Below, one piece after another: positions 1 through 12,672 of a stretch of DNA of 64,000 nt. The stretch's first letter is position 1, and each line of letters begins with the position of its first letter. Position numbers and translations under genes: made by a program. The DNA lies in assembly GCF_947507565.1 (NCBI RefSeq), contig NC_089184.1:2728001-2792000 (forward strand), in the 5' to 3' direction. Below the pieces are notes generated by a model. It was not told the DNA's origin. It did not search any database and was given only the letters and a program-made list of their open reading frames with translations. The DNA comes from Oscarella lobularis (taxonomy: Eukaryota > Porifera > Homoscleromorpha > Homosclerophorida > Oscarellidae).

Positions 1-368
1 TGGTTCAAGTATGCGTGCCATGCAGGAGGGGCTAGCTTGCTTTGCATTCTAAAGTGATTCCTAATCGAATCCCGGTCGCAGGAACGAACCGACTAAACGA
101 CGACGCAAGTCCAAACACGGTCTGTTTCTCTTACTTAATAAACCGCGAGGATTCGTACGGTAACACTGGGGTAACTGCGGTACGCGCGACGTCGGACAGC
201 TCTAGGCCGAGCACTTTTTAGTCGTCAGTGTAAGCATGTGTAGTCCAAAAATGCGCGGCACTCGCATTGTTGAACTTTGGGGGAGGGGCCCTACGTCCTG
301 GCACAGACGTACACGCGCGGTTCCGCGTGCAATCGCGCCATTTGCGGACGAGACGTACGCCGCGAAGA
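1..368. other. No gene recognised; upstream flank of the EEP gene
   Basis: No recognisable coding pattern or repeat is seen. The stretch presumably holds the 5' flank and promoter of the following plus-strand gene. No clear TATA box was identified. Confidence 0.4.
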
Positions 369-3218
369 TGACGACAGCGCAACGTGTTCCCGCTTCCACG
401 GCGCTTCGTTTCGCCGTCTTTCTAAGCGCTCTCGCGTCAACGTGCCTTTCGACGACTTCACAGTTGCACAACGACTCGATCTCGGCGAAATCGATTACAA
501 ATTCGGAGCCAAGACGTCTTCGCCGATACTTCCAGTCGCCGGCAAACGATCTGTCTCCGCCGCTCACCCAAAGCATGCTTGCGTTCGGATCAATCTACCG
601 CTTTGAACAATTACGCGGCGAAGGCGTTCTGCTGTCCAGCCGAATCGTGCTAACGCATATCTTCTGCCTCTTCGATAGTCTCGATGAGGCCAGTCACAAT
701 CACAATCCCCAGAACCGAGCACGGGCCCCATTCGACTTGTCTTTCTTTTTCAATGGAAACTTTTACGGAATCAGCGATTATAGATTTGAAAATCCTTACG
801 TCATTCTTCGGCTTCAGGAGAATCAGCCTCTGATGAATCCACCGGCAACTTACGCTTTTCCGTCGTGAACCGCTGCGTGGCAGACTACTGACAAGCATTG
901 GATTGTCCTGCCAGAAAAGATCGAGCCACCTTCGTCCTCGTCCTATCGACTCTCTACTCCATACGCACTTGTAAACGGCGAAATAAACAAAATACATCGA
1001 AATATACTTACTAGCTGTGAGTTTGATGACAAGATTAATCTGTTTGCATTGAGCTGCCCCAATGCTAACTCTCAAGCGTTTGACCAGATTGTTAAAACCG
1101 GATCATCGTTGTTTCGAATGGAGAATGCTAGTCCAGCCGTTCGAGCTTTAACCATCTCAAGCATGGTGATGAGAGGTGAATCGTTCGACAAATGCAAACG
1201 GAGTTCCTCACATCAGCATTTGCCCTTCCTCAAAGTTGCCTATCGTAAAACCAAATTTACAAATGCCCAATATCTTTGCGGGCCCAGACTCACATACGAA
1301 GACGTGGTGATAATGAATAGGAACGCTTACTATTTGGGCTATCCCTTGTTCGACCTAAACGTAATCCCACGAGGAAGAAAGTGTAAGGCTAGATTATTAA
1401 ACAAGAAAAAATTAAATTAATTTAGCAATTATTTTCAGTTGCATCTATTAACATAAATGGCATGGGACGACAAGAGAGAGATATGGGTAACTTCGTTTCA
1501 GAAACTTTAGCTGCCCTTATAGTAGATGCGGACATCACGGCTGTACAGGAAATAACTAATTCAGAAAAACTGGATGATGCGATAGTCAGAAAACTGGGTA
1601 TCTATTCGGCTGCCGTTAAATACAAATCTAAGGTCTCTGGCCAACTTGCATTCTTCTACAAGAGTAGTGATTTAGTAGCGTATGAAGGAGAGTGGAGATC
1701 GTTAAAAGTACAGGGAAAAATATATGGTCTTTACGGTCAGTTCAGAGTAAGTAAATTAAGTGAAAATATTTGCCTTCTATAGATTTAACTGTTGCTTTAA
1801 GCAGTACATCACAACATATCCTGGACTCGAAACTTGCATACACTTCTATAACGTACATCTGTCTCACGGGTATATGAGAGAACGGCACAAGCAATTAGAC
1901 TCCCTTCGGTCGGACATTCTCAAGCTCAAAACGGATTGTAAATCGATAGTCGTTGCCGGTGATCTCAACATCGGTGCGAGCTTGACGCAAATTCGAAAAG
2001 CCAAATATGACACTGAAACCTTCATGGAAAAATTGTTGGCATTAAGGACTTAGATGTTGATGCGCAGCTAATTTCTTGTTTAAGGTCGTTTATGCGATTC
2101 CACGACACCGGCGATACGACGGCGAGCGACAAAGGCAGCAGAAGCAAAGAATCGCATTTTGATCACATATTAGTGAGCGAAAATACCCGCCTACTACACA
2201 AGTACGACCCTATAGGAACGCGAGAATTTAGACAAGACTTCTTCTATGAAAAATTTGTTCCTGTTTTCGAGCGGTCATACCGAACAACTCGGCAAAAAGC
2301 AAGAAACTACGATCTTAGTGATCACCTCCCCGTCCGCTTTACCTACCAGTATTCCCCCTTCGAAGCCGCCGTCGCCATAGGAACGTGGAATTTAAAAAAT
2401 TTCAAAGTTAATCAAGTTACGAAAGAAACGGAGAAAGAGGGAAAATATGCAGATGAATTTACAAGGATATTCAACAAATTCGACATTCTAGCGCTGCAAG
2501 AAATCAACGGAAAGGAAAAAGAACTGTACAGAAAAAATCTTCGAATCGGCGAAAATTCGCTTGGAATTGCGTTTAATTCGAGAGTAAATCTAGTTGACGA
2601 CTGTAAAAATATTCCAATATCCGGCTATAGATCTGCTTGGGGATGCCCGTTTAGAGTTGGGACAAAGGTGCGTTCAGCAGAAACATAACATTCTAATTTA
2701 ATAAATTGCACGTGCTTTCTTCATAGATCATTGTCGTTGTTTCCGCTCACATCAAAAACAGCCAAAAAAGGCCACTTAGTACGAGCGAGCAATACAGGAA
2801 GTCCGTGGTAGATTTCGTTAAAAATAGCTTTTCAAATTTAAACGTCGAAAAAGTCTATGTTGTGGGAGACTTCAACAGAGAACCACGATCCGGAAGCGTC
2901 CCGTAATACTTTATATAACGTTGAGAGCGTAAACTAAACGCCTTATTTAGATGCACGCACAACGTAAACTCCAAGTGGACAGATACGCTCATTACCACAA
3001 AGACTGTGCGCGATTGGGTGTGGGATCTACAGTGGGGTGTTGAACCGCCCCACTTAAAATCGGGAATTAACGGTTGCGAAGTTCTTAACACCGAACTAAC
3101 GGCAGACGCAACTGAACCCGATAAGTTCATATTTTCCGATCATACCGGACCAATTAAAGTGTTTGCATCGTGGAAAGAAGTTTCAGATCACTTGCCCGTT
3201 ATGACCAAATTTTACTGA
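369..3218 (+). pseudogene. Secreted protein with protease-like N-terminus and two tandem endonuclease/exonuclease/phosphatase (DNase I-fold) domains; carries a stop and a frameshift
   Basis: The chosen ATG at 369 opens a signal peptide (MTTAQRVPASTALRFAVFLS). Next comes a stretch resembling a trypsin/V8-type fold (GVLLSSRIVLTHIFC), in which the catalytic His context is degenerate. Two EEP domains follow. The first has FASININGMG, DITAVQEITN, VVAGDLNIG, FDHILVSE and SDHLPVRF. The second has AIGTWNLKNF, DILALQEING, VYVVGDFNRE and SDHLPVMTKFY. These N, E, D-x-N and SDH motifs are the metal-binding and catalytic core of DNase I-like hydrolases. Introns with consistent phase lie at 1383-1438, 1747-1804, 2668-2726 and 2903-2950. 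Two lesions are visible: an in-frame TGA at 866-868, beyond which the same frame continues as plausible protein, and a one-base frame change near 2024-2040, just after the first D-x-N motif. It could be a recent pseudogene or a functional gene with assembly errors. The EEP assignment is firm; the protease-like call is weaker. Confidence 0.72.
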
Positions 3219-4170
3219 GTGCACACATAGCAGATTTTGTCTTATGCGTTACCTATTAACGTCCGTATTTTGACGTTAGATAGAATTGCTGTCTGCATGC
3301 ACTGCTGGCTAAAAAGTGAGCACGTAGAAAAGAATAGCTATAGAAGCGTCACGATGGAATTGGCACTATGGTAGGTACATCGATTATTTAGGTTGGCTTC
3401 GGAGTATAACATTGGAGGGTTGATGAGAAAAAAGAAGAAATAAAGAATGGCATGTGAAATTATACGGCGATCGATCGAGCCTTCCAATAGACTCACAGGA
3501 AAAACCGGTGAAGAAATTGATTGACAGACCGATATAATCCCTTTGCGATTACTTCCTCACTTTTTTTTTTGAAGATCGAGACCGCCTAATTCATGCGCAT
3601 CGAAGAATTGGTGAAATGCTATAAACGGGGCCCCATCAAGGGAACCGTCTTTCTTTCGCAGGAGTGGACTAGGAGTAAGTACACTACGTGTATGCACTCT
3701 AGGTCCTACCTTCACAAACACTCCGCGACCGGCTTCCTGACTGAATCAGCCTACGACGAGCGGGAACGTCACGGATCCAACCGAGCTTGTTCACATGACG
3801 TTATACAGTCATACGCTCGCCGAATCTGTCGACGGCATCGTCGTTCTCGCACGAAGATCATTGGGATGGCGCAGGAGATACGGGCGTCACGAATTGTTAT
3901 ACGGGCTTCGCGTCGAGGGATTGTCGCCTTTTCAATTTGGATTTGGAGTGGCTTTCACTTCACACTAAACGTTTTTAAATAACCTTACTTTCATTGAACT
4001 AGAAGATACTTGATGATCCTAGATCTTCATTAATTAATTACTACAAAATTCTTTACACACGTGCACACATTCCCTATCTCTCCAGTCGCCCTTGCCGCCC
4101 ATCAATTAATTACTGAACGTTCCCGCAAAAGGCTACTACAGAGGAGATTAGGGGGTCGAGTAAAAGACAT
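3219..4170. other. Intergenic, no supported gene
   Basis: Open frames here (for example 3593-3982) have no recognisable domain, no convincing splice structure and arginine-rich composition typical of chance reading. The interval separates the convergent EEP and DBH-like genes. Palindromic AT-rich words (attaattaatt) occur near 4030 and 4105 without an obvious role. Confidence 0.4.
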
Positions 4171-6910
4171 TCACTTCTTAGTTAATTTCGCATAGTAATT
4201 AACTGTCTTCCGAGAAGTCTTGAAATAGACAACCAGTGCAATAACCACAAGAAGAATCAAACCAGCCATAACACTGACGACAATTCCAGCTACATTCGTG
4301 CTGGAGACACTGGCGACAGTAACAGAAGTAGCATTAGTAGTAGTAGTAGCAGTAGCAGTAGTGCTAGTGCTAGTGGTGGTGGCGGCGGTGGTGGTGGTGG
4401 TGGTGGTGGTGGTGGTGGTGGTGGTAGTGGTAGACAAATAGACGATAGTGGGCGGTTGATCTAGACTGTTCACGCAGTCCGGTTGAGCAGTTGCGGGCTC
4501 CACCGACTCCGTTGACACGTTGGCGAGCGCATCGTCCTACACAAAACAATTTCAACATACTTCGAATTCGTAAAGTCTCTAAATTTGTCTTACGATTAAT
4601 CTTTGCCGTTCGACGCTTCTGCACAGGACTTCTTGCTCCCAACGAAGATAGTTGAGATACGCGGTGTCAGCTCCGTGCTTAGAGAAATTAAAAGATATCG
4701 ATTGTCGAAGAGAGTCAATGCTATCATCGTAGTAAGTGCCCCAACCTTGTCTCTAAAAAATTAGGTACAGTAGAATACTATTAAATAATCAAATATTACG
4801 CATCTGCTTCTTTGGCTAGACGAGACATGGCACCCTTCGAAGCTTGGCTCAAACATGATTGAGCGTACGTCGACGGATAAACGATTAAATACGCGAGACA
4901 CATTTCACTCGACGTACTAAGGCCACCCTAGAGGCATGCAGAACATCGTGCAAGGAATCCACCTGGCTAAGAAACCGTATGTACCCTAGTCAGCTCTGTT
5001 CGTCCCACCGTACTGTAATCACATTCGGTCTGAAGTGCGTCGCCCTGTATATCTTAATAAAGTTATAGCCTCAATATCCGTGGAGTAAGGAAAGAAGTTC
5101 ACCGGCCGAATTGTGATGTTTGTGAAAGGAGACGTGAAGTCCTATACGAGAAAGGTCGCGTCTAGGCATACCAACAACATTGAACGAAATTTACTTGAAA
5201 ATTGAAATCGTAGTACTCGTTTCGAGCTACGTATCCCAAGAACGTGCCATTGCGAAAATGCTTGACTCGAATTGCAACGCCAGCTAAATGCGAGTGCAAG
5301 AGAGTGGCGACCACCTTAGAACCTTGTGAAGGAACGCCCTAAACGTACACATAAAGAGATGCTATAATGTTGCCATCTCTACGTACGACTTTGGTGCACT
5401 CTGGCGAGCAGTAGGACATAACCGTAGCTCTCGTCAAGCCAGGTGGAATAAAAAACCCCGTGGCTAGAAAAGATTGACCAATTTCGAGAATTGTTGCATC
5501 GTGTTTAGGCGGTGTGGTCCTATAGAAGAACTCCAATCCGGACGAGTCTACGTAATCTGTCAGATGACGAACACATCGAGAGTCAAAAATCAGACAAGAA
5601 AACATGTCATAATAATTAAATACCTGATTTCCCTTCGACGTTATTGTAATGAATTTCCAGCAGGGCATACTGGACGCTTCCAGTTCCACTAAACGGGATT
5701 CCAACATCATCAGGAAAACGAATTCCCTACAAAAAAGAGTTGCCACTGTCTTTTAGCCAATAAGAAAGCGTCTACCTGATCGCCGACTGCCCATGACCCG
5801 AAAGGACTATAGCCCCAACACCTTCGAACGTCGTCATTCAGTTTCATACATTGGCCCTCCTCGTCGAGAAACTCCGCAGCACTGTCGCATCGATAGACAA
5901 CCATGTGATGAACAATCTCCTTATTATCGATAACGGGATCAAACTCGAAAAAGAAGAGAAAAAATTCAATAAAGCAAAATCAATATAAATAATACATGTA
6001 TGTTAGTATGTACTCCAATCAGATAGCCTCCTTTAGGTAGCTTGGGCAATTGAAGCGGCTTGCACCAGTACGTCGTATGAGACGAAGGCACAGATAACTG
6101 AAAAAAATTGAGATGTTGTACATACATGTATATTGGTATTGGTCACATGGGTATTGTTCAATTAATTCATTTAAAAGTATTCAAGCAAGCTTAATACAGA
6201 TGATTATATACCGTACGTTATATGTAGTTTATCAAGACTTCATCAAGAAACCATACTTTGTTCGTTATGAGTTGGAAAGGGGGCGTGCCATCCGGAAACG
6301 ATCGACGAGAACCGAAACCTGTCAGCAAATTGACGCTCTTAAAACCCGACTTCACATGTCGCATTGATCCATTTATTGATTCAGGATCGGCGGGATGATA
6401 GGCCCAAATCACATGCGCAGTGCCAGACTAAACAAATGAACGTGCACAAAAAATCAACATTATCATGAATTAATTATTGAATGTCCAGGGACGCTTGTGT
6501 CGTTTGGTTCACAAGCGCGAAGATGGCGCGTGAATTCGAGCGCCATTGTTGTGTCGTTTTCGTTCGCCGCTATTAGTTCGACATTCTGCTTCGAATCGAG
6601 CGGGGGAAGAAAGGGGCCCAATGACTTCCTATCCTATAAATAAAAACGACGATGTGTGGGCACTAGGATGCGTGGGCGTGTCTTTTCGATTGAACCTGAA
6701 GAAAGCCTCTTCCGTCTTTGACCCAGCCGGTCACGATGTCTGAGTTTCGGCATCTTTCCGTTTGGCGACAAGCCGAAGCCGATCCAGCCTCTAGTTTTCG
6801 CTTCGATTCCGACGTTCACGACGCCCTTCGCGTTATTGATTGTATTCACGACTCAAGAGCGCCGAAGCGCTCGCCGACACAACGAGAGCGAAGAGCAACA
6901 CGATTTTCAT
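4171..6910 (-). CDS. DBH-like copper monooxygenase (DOMON + Cu2-monooxygenase N and C domains) with Thr-rich stalk and C-terminal membrane anchor
   Basis: Thirteen exons can be read on the minus strand: 6910-6696, 6633-6493, 6427-6257, 6097-6014, 5943-5776, 5726-5624, 5556-5387, 5338-5195, 5141-5103, 5044-4985, 4927-4800, 4750-4594 and 4536-4171. Exon 1 encodes a signal peptide (MKIVLLFALVVSASASA) and a DOMON domain (TRGWIGFGLSPNG, DIVTGWVKDG). Later exons give HVIWAYHPADP, the CuA-site HHMVVYRC, the CuB-site HSHLAG and a Met-ligand segment GGLSTSSEMC, so the copper ligands of the DBH/PHM family are present. The last exon has a poly-Thr run (a GGT/ACC microsatellite at about 4376-4432), then a membrane span (VAGIVVSVMAGLILLVVIAL) and a short basic tail, predicting a type I ecto-enzyme that hydroxylates an unknown substrate. 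Exon 1 changes frame twice (near 6846 and 6745), so its N-terminus is either decayed or misassembled. The other exons join in frame. Confidence 0.85.
4376..4432 (+). repeat. GGT (ACC on the coding strand) microsatellite inside the monooxygenase stalk
   Basis: About nineteen consecutive trinucleotides encode a threonine run in the minus-strand gene. It is flanked by a longer Thr/Ser/Ala-rich segment, consistent with an O-glycosylated stalk, and is expected to vary in length between alleles. Confidence 0.8.
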
Positions 6911-7537
6911 AAGATGCACCGTGACGTAGGGAGGACATACGGGTTAGCTCAGCTGAATGGACCGTGACGTTGTTTCGTAGAATAGCTTGAGACGCTTCTT
7001 GGCGAAGTGTTTTTGCAGTTCTTGTCTTCGCAACCGAAATTTTTCCTCGTAAAATCAAGCACGCACTGACTTGGGCGCATATAATGATATGATTTCAAGT
7101 CCATCATGATAGCCTGATTAAGCTAGATCTTTCTGTATCCTTCTAAATTGAGCAAAAGGTATTGTGAACCTGCACAGTACATACTTTTCTTGATGGTGAT
7201 TTCTCTGTATCTAGCCTATATTGTAGGGTTCAACAAACTTTGCTCCTGACCGAAGAGAATAACTGGATGTGTTTATACTCTGCATGTTTGCGATTTAGTA
7301 GAGCTATGGCGCTACGACAGTGCCAAAAAGCAATGGATTAGTGATTAGTGAGTGATTGGTGAAAAGAGCATTGACGGCAAAGTGGACTCGTTTCCAATAG
7401 CGCTTTCCAGCCAGTTACCGGGCATTGTACGTAAGACAAAAAACAAAAAAATGAAAAAGCTTGCAAAATTTAGCTAAGATTGCTAAAGACGTCATTAGCA
7501 CTAATCCTGAGTCATACTCATGTGGAACGCTACCGGG
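6911..7537. other. Intergenic; fragments of a dispersed repeat
   Basis: No gene is supported. The stretch near 7226-7290 (agggttcaacaaactttgct) resembles the sequence at about 12665-12720 in word order, suggesting an old dispersed repeat. The interval separates two minus-strand genes, so it should contain the promoter of the monooxygenase and the 3' end of the kinase. Confidence 0.35.
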
Positions 7538-10500
7538 CTAGTCATTTCCTTCAAGGCTTACTTCGGTTCCTTCAGCTTTCTTTCGTTTAGAAACCGAGTA
7601 ATCAAAAGGAACGAGCTTTTCTACAATTTCTTCAACATCAGCAAAAGTTGGTCGACATCTTCCGTCTTTGTTCCAGCATTGCTCTATAATTCGACTCAAT
7701 TCAACTGGAAAGTTTTCATCCAGTGGGGGTTTTAGCCCAGATACGATAGCTTCTTTTAGCTCGGTCGACGTCAGGCGTTGCTCTTCATAGGGAATGTTTT
7801 TCGTCCAAATTTCCCACATGACAACGCCGTAGCTAAAAGAAAGATGTTGCACGATGCACTTTGTAATTATGAAGCCTATATACCTGTAAACGTCCACTGA
7901 AGCTCCATATGGGAAATTCTGCAACACCTCTGGAGCCAGCCACTGTGTAGTTCCAACCTCCAAAGTCATAGGACTTGTTTCGTTTTCCTCCAACAAAGGT
8001 CTACTCTCTATCACGTCATCGGCTTGTACACTGTTTCTGCCGAGCACCTTATCCTTCTTCTGCGGATGAACTTCTTCTGGATTTGACTGCAGAAGCCGAG
8101 CCGATCCGAAGTCCGCTACTCGCACAACCCAATTGCCGCTAACGAGGAGATTCGCGCTTTTCAAATCTCGATGCACGCGAGGAGGATTCGTCTGGTGCAA
8201 ATAGTTCATTCCTCGGCAGCCGTCCAATGCAAAGCAGAATTTGTCTTCGTTCGTCAGCTCTATACTTTCGTCGCCCAAGACAGCTCGAAGGGAGCCCCTT
8301 TCCATCATCTCTAACACGAGGAAAGGCGTTCCGTCTTGAAAGTTTCCTCCTCCGTAGAACATGACAATGTTTGGATGACGAATCGACATCATGACTGCAA
8401 TTTCTCTAAAGAATTCGAATTTGCTTCTTTTTATAAGCTGCATTTGATAATATTCGAGTTTCTTTATAGCCACCGGCAGTCCACGATAGACGCCACTATA
8501 AACTTCCCCGTAGGCGCCTCTAACTTTGGTGTCGATTCGACTCTTCAATTCTATCTCTCTAAATGAAATTTCCCAGACATTTTCCAAGGTTCTAAGTTTA
8601 TTCTCTTTTTGGCCTTTTGCTTGGTGAGCTTTTCTCAGAAGAAGTAACACTCCGATAACAGCTAACAAAAGAACGAACTCTGATGATGACAGTGTCGCAA
8701 TTTCTATTGCGGACAAAACCGAACAGATTCCGCTACTGTCTCGGTAGTACCCAGGTCGATAGCACTGGCACACAGCCGTATTATCGCTAAGGACAACGCA
8801 GTCTCCTTTATTGCGGTTTAGAGTGCACACTGAGCAATTTGTGATTGAAATTGACATTGAATTGTTAGTAGACGTTCCAGCAGGACATTTATTGCATTTG
8901 GAGTTCTGACCATACCAGCCTGGGGAGCACTTTTCGCAAGAAGGAGAGTAAGGTTTCACAAGATTAGGCCAGTAGCCCATTCCAGGCAAACACGCTAGCG
9001 CTTCATAAGTCCACTGTGACCTCTTCCAGTTCAGAGTTGCAAGGCCAAACTTATGCAAATCTTTCTCGTAAAAAAAACACCGATTAAGGTATCTTATTGA
9101 AAAGTCGTTCCCTCTGCTGTCTTTAGAATTTGGAAACAAGAATCCCTGATCTAACGCAAAAATCCAATTATCGGTAGTGACATGAGACATGTTCTTTGTA
9201 AACACGTGGTCTCTGCAATCAAACGCGTACACCATAGAAGAATCTGGACCTAAAATTTGTTTAAACGACGAACACTGAGGAAGTTGCATTGACATTTCAG
9301 AAGCAGTCCATAGGTTTTTCTTAATAACGTAAGAAAAGAATGCCTCAGCTCGAGCATGTTTCTTCGCATTTCATTCGTTTCCGGTGAAACCTCCGTATAG
9401 GTAGACAATGCTTTTCTTAGGGACTCTTTGGCAGTCGGCAAGAATGCAGATGGGGCCAAACATATTGTGACCAAAGCGAGCCGATGGCCAAAACTTGTTC
9501 GTGCTCTGCGCAATTTTAGACCACGTGCATTGTTTCTTTTTCCATGCTAAAATCCACATGTCGTTAAAGGCCGTAAGCGTTTCATTCACAAAACCGATTC
9601 CTCCAAAAACTAGCACTCCTACGTACGAGTCAATTGCTGTATGCAAGTATCGCGGGCTGGGCATTGCACCGTTAATTTCCGAACTGCTGCAATTTGCTTT
9701 TTTCCACTGGTTTAGAGAGAAGCTGTATAGCCACACATCGCCACTAAGATCATCACTTGATATTTCGTTGGTATAGTATCTTTTCACCAGTCCTCCGTAG
9801 GCTATTATTAGATTTTCATTGGAGAGGGCGGTAATTGTAAAATCGCGAAGGCGCGGAAGATTTGGATTTCCTACACGAATTTCCCACTTGTCGTCTAAAT
9901 TAAGGTCAAATGTAAGTAAAATTGGTTCGCTTACTAAACTACTTTCCGGAAGTACAGCTATTGATTTTTGAGGATCAGTTTGCCATTCAATTAACTTTGG
10001 AGATTTGAAAAAGTCAGTCGATGGGCCCTCACTTTGAAACAAGCGAAAAGGATTTGGAACATCATTCAAGTCACGTGAGACAACCGTTAACTTTCGCTCA
10101 TTTAAAACTGTAATGTTGTGAAGCTTGCTTTGTGCGTCCAGAATGAGAATACTTTGGTCGACAAATGCGATAGGTAAATTATCGATTTCGTCAAGTTTTG
10201 ATTTAAACGAAAAGTCTATACGTTTATGGTAGTCCCAGCCGCTTTGAGTATGAACATAGAATGTGCATGAAAATGTGGTACAAACAGATAACATCCTAGC
10301 TGAAGCAAAAAAAGTGACAAGCAAGACGATGGCCAGAATACTTCATTGCAATATTTCCAGACATACGACTCCACGAGCGGTTAGCAGACGACATCATCCA
10401 GAGAGAACTGTTTGGTAAGCCGTCATTTTCAATAAAAAGGAACCTTTCTTTAGAGAAAGAAACAACCAGGCTGTGCAACGCAATTGAAACCGGCGATGAC

Positions 10501-11129
10501 GTGTGTATCCACTCGTAATGCAGCGAATTAGCTGAACTGTCCGAAACGCATCTCAGTTCCCAAACATTCATTGGGCATTTTTTATGAGAACTTGATGAGC
10601 AGCCGCGAGCTGAGGTTAGATATATAATGGAGTCTTTGCAGTTACAGGTGGAATTGAGATATGATAGAACAGCTTTACCAACAACGCTCCCACACAATCG
10701 ATTCGTCTTCTTTGTATGCGCTTTCTTCCACTTCATTTTGTCTACACTCCAACTCCGAACGTTTTTGCCATTCTCAGAAAGAGCTATCACCCTCTGAGAA
10801 CAGAGAGCAACAGCGCTATTGATGCACAGAGAAGAATCATAGTAATCTTGTTCTACGTGGAACCAAGCCTTTGTTTGAGATCGAAGAACAAAGGTGAAAT
10901 CCTTTCCGAAATACAGCAAGTCGCTTGCATTTCGGTATTGGAATCGAATCGGTAACATAGTTGCCTTACGAGAGAACTGAGGATCTGGAGCTGTCCCAAG
11001 GTCTCTGTAGGAAAAAAGGCAGAGAGATCCGCTAGGGCTTTCAGGTACAGAAGACTCTACATCCTTAACGTAGTAAGGAAGACTGTCCTTTTCGCAGGCG
11101 ACGATTTTCATAAGCATAGCACAGGTCAT
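7538..11129 (-). pseudogene. Kelch-repeat / Cys-rich / transmembrane / TKL-type kinase receptor, with one in-frame stop and one frame change
   Basis: Reading from 11129 downwards, the extracellular part has Kelch-type blades (LVFGGIGFVNETLTAFNDMW, SIVYLYGGF), then Cys-rich GCC2/GCC3- or EGF-like motifs (CEKCSPGWYGQNSKCNKCPAG and a second Cys block). A membrane span follows (FVLLLAVIGVLLLL), then a complete kinase domain. The kinase shows the glycine loop (GAYGEVYSG), VAIKKL, HRDLKSANLL, DFGSA and GTTQWLAPEVL. HRDLKSAN together with TQWLAPE points to the TKL group rather than to classical tyrosine kinases. One intron is clear at 7833-7883, inside the kinase domain. Two lesions lie upstream: TGA at 9373-9371 between a Kelch blade and the next in-frame segment, and a one-base shift at the A7 run 10307-10313. 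The start codon is uncertain. From 9295 down the kinase half is intact and could still be made from an internal start. The homopolymer position makes a sequencing error conceivable. Confidence 0.78.
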
Positions 11130-11697
11130 GCAGCACGACCCGTAGCAGAGTTGCAGTTATTCTTGGCATGGTACGTGACTGAAGCAGATGTAGATTTCAG
11201 AGCAAACGTCTTTGTGAAACGAAACAACGGATCCCCTAGATTCCCCGGTTACCTACACATATGATAACGGGTACTCCCCTACTGATAAAATTCACGTGAG
11301 ATGATGACCTCTCTCGAATAGGGTCAAGCTTCCTTCGTACAGGATCGCCTCCAGTACGTATATACAATACTATTTTTCACCTGTCATAACGTTCCAACTA
11401 GTGTACCATCTTCACTTCGTGTTTATCTCAAAAGTCGGTCCAGTGAAGCTATAGAGAACAGGATACGTCATGTGCGTGGAGTCGACTCTTTCAACGTACG
11501 ATGATCGGACGCACGGCGTGTCTGCTAATTGCACGCGTAGCAGCGCCTTGTCTGATATATTGATTGACACGTACAGACAGAGGCTTTTTAATATCCTAAA
11601 AGAGCAGGCATCTATTGACTGATATATCGGACACTAGTCAATGACTTCTTCAACCTGTCATCCATCAAGTCGTCAACGCTTAGATCAATGAATTGAT
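11130..11697. other. Intergenic, no gene seen
   Basis: Upstream flank of the kinase receptor. No coding pattern, RNA gene or clear repeat boundary was found. Confidence 0.4.
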
Positions 11698-12672
11698 CAG
11701 ACGGAGAGGAAGTAGACTATACTTGATGCCTTGTCTTTTGTCATTCGTCTCTCAATTATCCGATCTAAGAGTGAGCGTCATTCATTCGTTCGTTTGTTTG
11801 ATGTACTGGGCTTCCTGACGGCATGGTTTCCCTTCTGCTATTCGTCTCGAATTCTATGGAGGCTTTAATTCCTCCCTTCCGTTCGATCGCGTCGCTTTTC
11901 GTCGTTTCTTTAATTGCCTCCACCGATATCGTTCCTGCTTTCTCAAGCACCTTCTTTCACTTTCATACGCTGGCTTCGAACGAATGGGGCCGGTGTCTTC
12001 GTCCACAGGGGCAAATTTGACGACTTTATGGCGGAGTGTTTAGAACTTTTACCGTGCGTTATTTTCAAAGTCGCCGTCGCAAAAGAGCGAAAATCTTCGC
12101 GAATCTTCGCGAATCGACGATGCTGACCTCCGAAGGAAAAGACGATGCGATCACGAAAGGGTAGAATCCCCGAAAGGGGCCTCACCACTCCCTCGAACGC
12201 CAACACCAGCCCGTCGAACGCGCCGTAATTATAACAATCAAAAACGAGTTGCATCAAGTCAGAGAGCAACGAAAGTGGCGTCGAGCGTTTGCAAAAGGCT
12301 CGAGGAAGGTCAGTTCCGCTACATCGACGAGAAATGGTAGGGAAACGCGAAGCGAAGTGGCGATTTTTCTATTCGAAGACTATCCGGACTTGTTCGAAAC
12401 CTATGATCGAGGATTCGAACCCCCAAGCGGCTAAACGGCCGTACCAATCCAATAGAAAGGATCGCGCAGCAGACATCAGAAAAATGTACACGTAAGAAAA
12501 TTAAAAGTTTGATTAGAAAGCCACAGGAGGGTCGTTCTTTTAGGGGGATGAGTCTCGTTTTGTAGCAGATTTTGGATGCGTGGAGCCTCAGTCAGACTCG
12601 ATCAGTGCACTCTTTTGATTTCTCGACCTTAATTTTTGGTCCTCGAACGTGAGAGCTTTGTTGTTGTAGGGT
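11698..12672. repeat. Dispersed direct repeat, copy 1 (partner at 17334-18258)
   Basis: This ~975 bp block matches 17334-18258 in the same orientation, sharing words such as gagtgagcgtcattcattcg, agtcagagagcaacgaaagt and tctattcgaagactatcc. Both copies contain a partly open plus-strand frame (HQVREQRKWRRAF) and, on the minus strand, a tRNA B-box-like motif (GGTTCGAATCC). No terminal inverted repeats or transposase were found, so it may be a non-autonomous element, possibly a tRNA-derived SINE, or a segmental duplication. The copies differ by scattered substitutions and small indels. Confidence 0.75.

Noticed and set aside
236-1420. Selenoprotein interpretation of the TGA at 866
   Set aside because: There is no Cys-aligned position in the family and no SECIS-like element was seen; a second lesion in the gene makes decay or error simpler.
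3593-3982. 129-residue plus-strand frame between the EEP and monooxygenase genes
   Set aside because: Arg/Ser-rich, no domain, no splice signals of note.
12385-12450. Possible tRNA gene on the minus strand (GGTTCGAATCC B-box, also at 18005)
   Set aside because: The distance to any A-box is too short and no acceptor or D-arm pairs. Kept only as a hint of a tRNA-derived repeat.
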